Assembly: GCA_949752745.1 (NCBI GenBank)
Contig: OX457029.1
Span: 18,494,615 to 18,558,614, forward strand
Direction: 5' to 3'
Length of the DNA stretch: 64,000 bases
DNA from: Protula sp. h YS-2021
Lineage: Eukaryota > Annelida > Polychaeta > Sabellida > Serpulidae
How positions within the stretch are numbered: position 1 is the stretch's first letter; each line of letters begins with the position of its first letter. Of the stretch, positions 56,041 to 64,000 are shown piece after piece. The notes beneath the pieces are model-generated. The model searched no databases, was not told the origin of the DNA, and saw only the letters and a program-made list of their open reading frames with translations. The translations under genes and the position numbers were made by a program.

Positions 56041-59000
56041 ATGAAAAGTGAAGAGCATGGGAAAGGAGTAAAGAGACAAAAGATGGAAGAAGTTGACATT
56101 TGGCCGTACGGTCAAGTTCAGTGTATGTAATGCAATGTGAAATTTCCATCTATGGATACTTATGAGACACACACATGCAGTAAAGCTAAGATGAAAGGTG
56201 CAAAGAGACAAAAGATGGAAGAAGATGACATTTGGCCATACGGTCAAGTTCAGTGTATGGAATGCAATGTAAAATTTCCATCTATGGATACTTATGAGGC
56301 ACATGCATGCATACCAGCTGAGATGGACAATGTGCCTCATGAAGAACATGTTTCAAAGAAACAAAAGACAGGACAAGTAGGGAAAGGTAGAAGGCTTAGT
56401 CTTGGTGAAAACGCGCAGGAAAAACGGTTTGAATCTGAGGATGGATCAGATTTACTGCTTGAAATGCGACAGCAAGAGAACCGTATCAAGACACATTTGT
56501 TGGAGACCTTAAACCATGGAATGAAATGGTACATTGTCGTGCACGCACGTTTCAAGAAAATAACAGCAAATGATGAAGGTGTTATGGTAGAACAAGTGGA
56601 TAATGCAATTATCAGCAGTCCAACATATGCAGCATACAATCCAGCAGATATTGAGCAGGACCTACCAGAAGCCTATAAAGAATTATTTACCAAGTTTGAC
56701 GAACATGAGCGACAAGGCTCTGGCTGGGTATTGGATAACATACTGCACATTGAAGTACATACAGCTACGTTGATGCCTCTAGAAGCGAGTAGTTTTATTC
56801 CACTACCGAAGAAAGTGAAGAAAACAAAGGGTGTGATAAACATTAAGAATGATGATAACAAGTGTTTCTTATGGTCAGTATTGGCTTACCTTCACCCTCA
56901 TGACAACAACCCGAATCGCGTGAATCATTACAAACCATTTGAGAAGGAATTAAAGGTAGAGGGTATGACATTTCCGACACCAATTACTGACATTCCAAAG
57001 TTTGAAAAGGAGAACGATGTAGCCATCAACGTGTTTGGATATGAACAAGATGTAGTTGTTCCAATACAACTTAGTCGAAACGTCAGTGTGAGAGAAATCA
57101 ACTTACTTCTGATTAGCAATGACAAGACGAGGCACTACTGCCTCATCAAGAATTTTAGCAGACTTATGTCTTATCGATCAAAGCATAAGGGTACATATTT
57201 TTATTGTTTAGACTGTCTTCACGGGTTTGTACGACAAGATCTTTTAGATAAACATCGTGAAGTGTGTGACAAGAATGGAGCACAACGTTTATCATTTCCC
57301 AAGGAACCCTTCATCAAGTTCAAGAATGTGGCTAAACAACAGCGAGCACCTTTTGTGATTTATGCCGACTTTGAATGTTTCACGCAAAAGCATGAAGAAG
57401 GAGACAAGTATCAACATCATCGTCCAAACAGCTTTGCCTATGTGGTTGTGAGCCAGTACGACACACGTGCACCTGGTGTGTATCGAGGAGACAATGCTGT
57501 GAAAGTCTTTCTAGACCATATGGTGAATGAACGTGATCGTATTGTACGTGGTTTAGAGCGGCCAAAGGAAATGGTGATGACTCGTGAAGACAAAGAGAAT
57601 TTCAAGAACGCTGTTGATTGCTACATTTGTCATGAACCTCTAGGGGCAGATCGTGTGAGAGATCATGACCATATCAATGGCAAATATCGTGGAGCAGCGC
57701 ACAATGAATGCAACTTACAATTCCGACTTAGAAAAGATCAGCAAGGGGATAAAGATTCTTTTATCATTCCCGTGTTTTTCCACAATTTGCGAGGCTATGA
57801 CAGTCACCTGATCATGGAGGAAATTGGGAAATTCAAAGGTGAAACGATTACAGTCATTCCCAACACCATTGAAAAATATATTGCATTCACCATGAGCAAT
57901 CTGAAATTTACAGACAGCTTTCAGTTCATGAGTACCTCTCTACAGAAGTTGGTATCCAACCTTGCAGCAGAAGGCAAATATAACTTCTACAACATGACCT
58001 CTCACATTCACGATAGTGACCAACAAGATTTGTTGCTGAGAAAGGGAGTGTACCCCTATGATTACGTGGACGAACCATCCAAGTTTGCTGAAACACAGTT
58101 GCCATCAAAGGACAAGTTTTATAGTCAGCTTAGCGAAGAGGACATTAGCGATGAGGATTATGCGCATGCACAGAAGGTGTGGGATACATTCAACTGTACC
58201 GCATTTGGTGAATACCACGACCTGTACCTGAAATCAGATGTGTTATTACTAGCTGACGTGTTTGAAAATTTTCGTCAAGTATGCCTCAACACGTATGAAT
58301 TGGATCCTGCTCACTACTATACAGCACCAGGACTGTCGTGGGATGCATTGTTGAAAGCGACAAAAGTGAAGTTGGAATTGATCAATGACATTGACAGGAA
58401 TATCTGTGATCACACACAAGTATGCGAAAGCGAATAATCCTTACGTAGCAGATTACAATTCTGAGATACCAAGCAACTATCTGATGTACCTCGACGCAAA
58501 CAACTTGTATGGCAGGGGCCATGTCACAAACCATGCCGCAAAGAGGATTTATGTGGGTGAGCGAGCCAGAATCCGTCGACTTCATGGATGTAGCTGAAGA
58601 TGACGACATTGGATTCATTTTGGAAGTGGATTTAGAATATCCAAATTCAATCCATGATCATCATAATCACTATCCAGCGGCTTCAGAACGGAAATATGTC
58701 AAAGTTGGAGAATTGTCAGAGTACAGTCAGAAGCTGCGGAAAGATCTAAGCATGAAAGAAAAACCCAGTGAAAAGCTCATTCCTAACTTGTCCGACAAGA
58801 AGAAATATGTACTTCATTACAGGGATTTACAACAGTACGTCTCACTGGGGTTGAAAGTCACTAAACTTCATCGCGGCATCATGTTTGAACAGAGCAAATG
58901 GTTGGCAAAATACATTACCTTGAACACGGAAAAGAGAAAATTGGCTAAGAACCCATTTGAGAAAGACTTCTTCAAACTGATGAACAACTCGGTGTTTGGC

Positions 59001-59741
59001 AAAACCATGGAAAATGTGAGAAAGCGAATCAATGTTGAACTTGTTCACAAGGAAAAGCGGTTCAAGAAACTTGTAGCCAAACCTTCTTTCCACAAATTCA
59101 AAATTTTCAACGAAGATTTGACCGCGGTACATTTACGCAAAGTGGACTTGCTTCTGGATAAACCCATTCAAGTTGACTTCACCATTCTTGACCTCAGCAA
59201 AGTGCTTATGTTCAACTTTCATTACAACTACATCATGGTCAAGTATCCCAATGTCAAGTTGTTGTTCAGCGACACCGACAGTCTATGTTACGACATAGAA
59301 ACGGAAGATATCTACAAGGATATGCAGCAAGATGCTGACCTGTTCGACACAAGTGACTATCCGCTAGATCATTTCCTACATTCCAACGTGAACAAAAAAG
59401 TGCTTGGGAAAATGAAAGATGAGACGGCAGGCGTCCCCATTGAAGAGTTTGTTGGACTCAGACCAAAAATGTACAGTTTATTTTGTGGTGGGAAAGAAAA
59501 ACATACAGCTAAAGGCATCACTCGAGCTTGTCAAAGACGTATTAAACATATGCAGTATAGAGACAGTTTGTTCAAGAAAACTCAAACGATGGCTACAGGA
59601 CACATTATTCGAAGTCATAGTCACCAGCTTTTCTCGGAGAAGTTGAGGAAAGTAGCCCTCTCCCCATATGACGACAACCGATATGTGCTGAATGATGGCT
59701 ATTCCACTTTAGCGCATGGACATTACAAGGCTGTGGTATAA
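56041..59741 (+). pseudogene. Protein-primed DNA polymerase B, nearly full length, broken
   Basis: About 1,230 codons in three frames. N-terminus: two C2H2-like units (the first interrupted by TAA at 56128). Then the KCFLWSVLAYLHPHD/HYCLIKNF region, exonuclease I YADFECF, endonuclease-VII-like zinc site, exonuclease II NLRGYDSH and exonuclease III YLKSDVLLLADVF. Polymerase motifs: A (YLDANNLYG), B (LMNNSVFGKTM), C (LFSDTDSLCYD). Lesions: a deletion with frame change near 58.39-58.41 kb just before motif A, and an extra G near 58515. It replicates linear element DNA by protein priming in this family. Here it is inactive. Confidence 0.9.
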
Positions 59742-59798
59742 AAGGGGGAGGTCCTCCAACGGAAGAGTTATTTGAGGTGGGAACATTGAAGCGTTAAC

Positions 59799-60155
59799 AT
59801 GGAACGTGAAAGTCGTAAGAGATCTACAATTGATATGGATACTCTTGCAGATACAGTTAAAGACTTAAAAGTGAAAAATCCTACCACTACCATCAAGAAA
59901 TTGAAAGTGGAGACGGCACCAACACCACAGTCGTGGGATGGAATGCTTTCTCTAGGAAATGGAAAGTATATCAAGATTATGAAACAAAGCAATGAAGGTG
60001 TGGTAAACATTCGCAAGTACCTGAGAGATGAGGGGACTGGAAAAAACCGTCCAACGAAAAAGGGAATTTTGCTGACAATACCTGAATGGAAAATGCTGAA
60101 GAAGCAAGTGAAAGAAGTGGATAAAAGGCTTCGCAGACAAGAAGACGGCTCATAA
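59799..60155 (+). CDS. PC4/Sub1-like protein, 118 aa
   Basis: ATG at 59799. A TATAAAAGGGGG box overlaps the polB stop codon (59737-59748). After a 50-residue basic/Thr-rich N-terminus comes LSLGNGKYIKIM, VVNIRKYLRDEGTGKNRPTK and KGILLTIPEWKMLKKQV. This is the order and spacing of the PC4 (positive cofactor 4/Sub1) single-stranded-DNA-binding fold, including the IR-x-Y and KGI-x-L..W signatures. Probable ssDNA-binding replication or late-transcription factor. Confidence 0.7.
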   Translation: MERESRKRSTIDMDTLADTVKDLKVKNPTTTIKKLKVETAPTPQSWDGMLSLGNGKYIKIMKQSNEGVVNIRKYLRDEGTGKNRPTKKGILLTIPEWKMLKKQVKEVDKRLRRQEDGS

Positions 60156-60167
60156 CAAGGTAAAAAC

Positions 60168-60539
60168 ATGAATGCACTCATGCTGAACGGTGGTGCTTAC
60201 CTTACTGTAAATGATAGGGATGAAGTGATACTAGGTTCTCAGATAAGTTATCATCGGTTTAAACCTGAAGTGTGGAAAGACTTTAAAAACATACCACTTG
60301 AACCTGGGTTTAAACGTAGACTTGAAAATAAAGTGGAAGTGACGGTAGCTGAATATGATTCTAACATACGTGTAGAAATCTGTAGAAATCTTTTACAGTA
60401 TTATCCAGAGGATTATAAGGAAGTTGTGCCAGATACACCATATACAGATTTGATCCTCTTTGATATCAAGAACTGGCGCGCAGTCTTACGATTCCTAGAA
60501 GCTATACAACATCCACTCTTCAACATCTTGCGAGCATAA
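60168..60539 (+). CDS. PC4-like diverged paralogue, 123 aa
   Basis: ATG at 60168, 12 bp after the previous stop. Beta-rich segments (AYLTVNDRDEVIL; VEVTVAEYDSNIRVEIC) are followed by LILFDIKNWRAVLRFLEAI, resembling the strand-turn-W-helix end of the neighbouring PC4-like genes. Similarity is weak and by pattern. Confidence 0.45.
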   Translation: MNALMLNGGAYLTVNDRDEVILGSQISYHRFKPEVWKDFKNIPLEPGFKRRLENKVEVTVAEYDSNIRVEICRNLLQYYPEDYKEVVPDTPYTDLILFDIKNWRAVLRFLEAIQHPLFNILRA

Positions 60540-60593
60540 AAACGTCATTGCAGACAAGGAGACAGCTCATAGTTCATCTGACTGTTGAACGAG

Positions 60594-60887
60594 ATGGAAG
60601 ACTTTTTATCGGAATATGAACCAATTACGCATGGATTCTCATATCTGAGAAACGTATATGATGAACAATCTGTGTTGAAAGACCATCTAGAGAAGTTCAG
60701 GATACCTGGCTTTCTCCTGACAGTCTCAAATGAATTAGAAGTACGTGCGACTGAGAACTGCTTAGACGTGTTTGTACAATTTCGTCAATATGACGAGCTT
60801 ACAGAATGCTACGACTACATCACCCTCAACACAGTGGAATGGTACGCTCTGTCACAAGCATTGGATTGGAAAGAACCTGACGCTTGA
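60594..60887 (+). CDS. PC4-like diverged paralogue, 97 aa
   Basis: ATG at 60594. Contains FLLTVSNELEVRAT, CLDVFVQFRQYDELTECYD and YITLNTVEWYALSQAL, again ending in a (I/L)xLxxxEWxxL helix. The stop at 60885-60887 is close to the next start. Confidence 0.45.
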   Translation: MEDFLSEYEPITHGFSYLRNVYDEQSVLKDHLEKFRIPGFLLTVSNELEVRATENCLDVFVQFRQYDELTECYDYITLNTVEWYALSQALDWKEPDA

Positions 60888-60912
60888 ATTCAAAGAGGAA
60901 GGAGTGCACCTC

Positions 60913-61170
60913 ATGCGAGGCACCAAGTCAATTGAGCTGACGCATTCCATGTGTGTTATGGTGATGAACATTGACATGAATGATCATGGATATGAACTGA
61001 AACTGTATGAACATGAAGATGTTAAAATAATAACATTTGGTAATGGACATTGTTATGCTAGTTTTCATAGCATTTACAAACGTGGGTGTAATGTCTATGA
61101 TACATATATTAATTTAGATTGGTATGAATGGCATGTGTTTATCAATGTATTGAATGTATTTGTAAAATAA
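60913..61170 (+). CDS. PC4-like diverged paralogue, 85 aa
   Basis: ATG at 60913. SIELTHSMCVMVMNID, YELKLYEHEDVKIITFG and YINLDWYEWHVFINVLNVF follow the same plan as the previous two genes. An AATAAA lies at the stop codon (about 61166), with another at about 61217. Confidence 0.4.
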   Translation: MRGTKSIELTHSMCVMVMNIDMNDHGYELKLYEHEDVKIITFGNGHCYASFHSIYKRGCNVYDTYINLDWYEWHVFINVLNVFVK

Positions 61171-61332
61171 AAGTTTAATGTAAAATAATTGTGAAATGTA
61201 AATAATGTATAACACAATAAAAAAAGAATGTTGTATAAAACTGTCTTGTTTATTTGCAATATTCATAATACAATTCCCAATACATAAGACAATTACCAAC
61301 AACTTAACTAATACAACTTAACTAATACAACA
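61166..61332. terminator. Convergent polyadenylation region
   Basis: AATAAA on the plus strand (about 61166 and 61217) and TTTATT (minus-strand AATAAA) at 61249-61254 lie between the plus-strand small genes and the minus-strand capsid block. These transcripts therefore look polyadenylated, in contrast to the stem-loop-ended accessory genes. Confidence 0.55.
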
Positions 61333-61763
61333 TCAATAAAATAATGGTTTATAATGTCTATATACAAAATCCTTTACAACAAAATTACCATCAATTCTTC
61401 TTAATACATCAATGATTTCAAAAGGACTATGTCCTCGAGCTCTTTGAATTATATAATACACACAATAAAATCCACATGTAGATGATATCGGTGTTTGTAA
61501 TGGAACTGAATTATAAGTGAAATTATACTTTAAAAACTTATTCAAACGACTGTCTATAGGTAAAAGTCCATAAGAGTCAAAATATTCTGCAGGGTCTTCG
61601 TCATAATATACTGCCACCCAATGCTCTCCTGGCTCATCATGATCGTCTGTGCTGATGGCACGCGTTGTAAAGATGGTAACTGGGCCATGGCAAACACACC
61701 TTGAAACAAGTCTTTTGTCGCGGCATCCTGGGATTGTATGGCTTCTATCTGCTTCGTGTTCAT
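61333..61763 (-). pseudogene. Adenain-like cysteine protease, frameshifted
   Basis: ATG at 61763 overlaps the major capsid stop (ATGA). Starts MNTKQIEAIQSQDAATKDLF; the frame changes near 61.63-61.68 kb. The second part carries the catalytic region: His in PGEHWVAVYYD, acidic residue in EYFDSYG, Cys in SSTCGFYCVYYI. This is the virion maturation protease of adenoviruses and Mavericks. It is inactive here because the two parts are in different frames. Confidence 0.85.
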
Positions 61764-63128
61764 GACTGGTAGTCGAATTGAATGCTACGATTTGCACTTA
61801 TTTCAACAATGTTATCAAATTCAGCATACACTATAACATTGACTGTATTTTGCAAGGCACCAGCAAAATTCATTTCTAGTCTCAAATTCCCATGTTTGAT
61901 AAGGGCATAATGATCAGCACCATCATAATCAGGTATTAAGTCAAAAGAAAATAAAGAATAGCCTCTAGGCCAATCTTCCCGTTTTATAATGGAACTTTTC
62001 TCACCATCCAGTCTATCAAAAGATTTGTAAAGAGTTTCAAAAGCATCGAGATATTTGCCTCGATTTATATCAAGCTTGAGAGGTTTGGATAGGACTGGTT
62101 CACCATCAGAGTAAAGCTGCATAAAGTTAAGATTAAAATGTTCAAAATTGTATGGATTTCTCAATACTGTTCCAGCAAAGGATTCATTATGAACCATTCC
62201 AATGACAATACGTTTTGGTAATTGGCCTAAAAAGATGCTATCTTTCACAAAAGATTGAAATCCAGTTGGAATAGCTAAAACTTTACATTCTTTTCTATTA
62301 ATAATAAACTTAGCAGGACTTTTCATCAATGCATCTGCATGTCCCAACTGAATATCTGGACTAACCCTCACTTTGCGAATGGTTAAAAACGCTTCTCTCA
62401 CTTCTACTTTAAAACCATTATTTGCAGCCATTAATACATATCCATCTTTTTGTCTATGTAAACGTAATTTCATACTAACACCATTGGGAAGATAACGATC
62501 CTGCTCAAACAAATCTACTCTTAAACCACCCGTAAGCATAAACTCACGGCTTAGACGTGTATACAAATAGCGATTATGTAAACCATTATTTCCTGTTTCA
62601 GCTATATCACCACCTTCAATATTTACATGAAAACCTGAAACATATCTTTCATGATTAGGTCTTTTCACCTCATGAGTATTCATTGACCCGGCAGTATCTT
62701 TAAAGATGAGACGCATAGAGCGCTCAGAATGGAGACTTTCTTCCGAGTCATGAATGAGATGAGATATGATGCTGGTATAACCATGGGTATTGTTACTATG
62801 TGATATCAAAGGATCATTTAGAAATAATTCAATATTAGACCATAACCCATTAAACAAATCATTGATACATGACACGTTATCATCTACACCACACAGTGTT
62901 CCATCAGCCTTTACAATGCGACATACAATATGGAGTTTACTGTTCTTTAAATCTAGATATTCTTCTGTACTCGCAGGAATGTAGAATTCTATTGGAGCAC
63001 CCTCTCTAATGGTAGTCATTGGTTGATAGTCTACATTATAACTTTTTTCTACAGCAGTTTGCGTTGGTGGTATGTGAAAGCATTCTAATGGAGAAAGGCT
63101 ACATTCACAAGAATGATTATGAATTAAA
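61760..63128 (-). pseudogene. Major capsid protein (double jelly-roll), start codon lost
   Basis: About 455 codons open. Upstream text HSCECSLSPLECFHIPPTQT is typical of the invertebrate Maverick capsid N-terminus, followed by GAPIEFYIPASTEEYLDL and LFNGLWSNIELFLND. Compared with element 1 (ATG at 45318), five bases including the ATG are missing, leaving a TAA just upstream; the next ATG is about 35 codons in (63019). Forms the hexon-like capsid shell in this family. The body has no internal stop. Confidence 0.8.
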
Positions 63129-63130
63129 GA

Positions 63131-63487
63131 TTAAAAAATATCTTTCTTATGTTTTTTTGATGTTATCCGTTTAACTGCCTTTCGCCTTCTGACACGTTTT
63201 GCTCGTTTCGGTCTCTTTTGTCCTCGTAACCCACCACCAAACATACGTTGTGCTACTCGACCTGTAACATCTTTCGCGATATCTTTTGCAGCCCTTTTAA
63301 GATGTGGTGCAACGATTTTAGCCCCTGTCTTAAGCAGTGGAATAGCTTTTCGAGCCAATGATCCCAGTATTGAACCAATACCATCTCCATATTGTATTCG
63401 CGCTCCTTTAAATCCTGGTAATTCTCCACCCACTTGACGAAGAAAATGGTTGCGATATATAGATGGATTGTGTGTGTATGCTTTCAT
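63131..63487 (-). CDS. pX/pVI-like basic minor virion protein, 118 aa
   Basis: ATG at 63487 overlaps the penton-like stop (ATGA). Uninterrupted. Starts MKAYTHNPSIYRNHFLRQVG, then a GSILGSLARKAIPLLKTGAK amphipathic segment and a basic tail (KRPKRAKRVRRRKAVKR). Compared with adenovirus core or membrane-lytic proteins by composition and position. The element 1 copy is interrupted. Confidence 0.65.
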   Translation of the reverse strand: MKAYTHNPSIYRNHFLRQVGGELPGFKGARIQYGDGIGSILGSLARKAIPLLKTGAKIVAPHLKRAAKDIAKDVTGRVAQRMFGGGLRGQKRPKRAKRVRRRKAVKRITSKKHKKDIF

Positions 63488-64000
63488 AATGCTTTTGGTC
63501 GAAAATGAAGTTTACAGATCACCTTTCCAGTTTGAAATGAAACATTATGGCCTGTGTCGTCCTTAATATTCATTTCTATCACGTCAAATTTGGATGTGTT
63601 TACAGGAACATAATGAGGTTCTCCATAAGTTTTCATGATAATGTCTCCATCATGTCCTTGTATTCAAACAGAACGTAGCAAAAGGACATAATAATCACCA
63701 ACAACTTGTGGCTCACAAATACTACAGTACACATAAAGTGTATAAAATCCCTGTTTCACATCGGCTTTATGTTCAGCTGTACACGTTTCAGTATACCATT
63801 GATCTGGGATAAATCCTAAAATCTCAGCTAATCCAGTGGAGAATGACACTTCAAAGCCGTAATTTAGAAATAGAAAAACGCGTCGTCTAATTTTATCATA
63901 CTTTATCTGAATAGCTTCTTTAAGGTCATCTTTCATAGAATTAGTCGCTTCTTTATTGACTGCCTGACATATTTCTTGTATGGATCTGTAGTAACCATAA
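63484..64000 (-). pseudogene. Penton-like capsid gene, partial, nonsense-interrupted
   Basis: C-terminal two-thirds of the gene homologous to 44197-44962; the 5' part is outside the window. A GGA-to-TGA change near 63663 (after LLLRSV) stops the frame, whereas element 1 reads Gly there. The upstream region is in frame where element 1 is shifted, so the two copies carry different lesions. Confidence 0.7.

Larger units (their letters stand above)
54138..64000. mobile_element. Maverick/Polinton (adintovirus-like) element 2, partial
   Basis: Left inverted repeat begins AGTAGTGTAAAAGTGGGGCT at 54138, homologous to the element 1 ends. The right end is outside the window. Orientation is opposite to element 1. 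Gene order: RING (-), Cys-rich (+), polB (+), four small PC4-like genes (+), protease, major capsid, pX-like, penton-like (-). Scaling from element 1 plus its missing 4.9 kb suggests about 19 kb in all. Core genes are frameshifted, so it is a fossil copy. Confidence 0.9.

Overview
This window looks like an aquatic invertebrate metazoan genome, possibly a mollusc or other lophotrochozoan; that is a guess from repeat style, not from a marker gene. It has spliced genes with GT-AG introns, long microsatellites, degenerate DIRS-type retrotransposons, and two related Maverick/Polinton (adintovirus-like) endogenous DNA viruses.

0.4-15.2 kb, minus strand: one large 25-exon gene. I could chain its splice sites with consistent reading phase through every exon. 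The product runs PWWP-like domain, low-complexity linker, 13 tandemly duplicated in-phase exons, acidic exons, a 2.3-kb exon with a threefold 95-codon repeat and Cys/His zinc-binding motifs, a tyrosine-recombinase-like catalytic region, an acidic segment and a homeodomain-like helical C-terminus. The introns of the exon array carry (TA)n tracts, and the array contains a 2.7-kb higher-order duplication. About 300-bp tandem repeats surround the 5' exons.

17-35.5 kb: gene-poor host DNA. It holds two short basic ORFs, foldback repeats, minisatellites, two phase-compatible exons of a probable ZIP (SLC39) zinc transporter lying 13 kb apart, a DIRS-type element (about 22.06-28.95 kb, minus) with inverted terminal repeats, and a second, more decayed DIRS remnant (about 30-33 kb).

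35,563-49,750: Maverick element 1 (14.2 kb) with terminal inverted repeats (TIRs) of about 410-420 bp. Its genes are two outermost accessory transcription units, integrase with chromodomain, packaging ATPase, small basic and acylated proteins, penton-like capsid protein, pX/pVI-like protein, and a truncated protein-primed DNA polymerase. Relative to element 2, one internal deletion removed the 3' half of polB, the PC4-like genes, the protease and nearly all of the major capsid gene.

49.75-54.1 kb: spacer with an 80-bp satellite and a long hairpin.

54,138-64,000: Maverick element 2, inverted relative to element 1 and cut by the window end. It carries RING and Cys-rich accessory genes, polB, four small genes with PC4-like features, adenain-like protease, major capsid, pX-like and penton-like genes. 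Both elements are broken by frameshifts and stops in replication and capsid genes, so they look like genomic fossils, while the short accessory genes remain open.

The most unusual observation is that the outermost accessory genes of both elements end, 21-52 nt after the stop codon, in a hairpin of the replication-dependent histone mRNA type (GGCCCT stem, 4-nt loop, ACC/ATCC flank). Other notable features are 11-bp CRE-like arrays in the TIRs, shared poly(C)/GTCGAC modules in three bidirectional promoters, repeated ATGA stop-start overlaps in the capsid block, and the exon array of the PWWP/recombinase gene.
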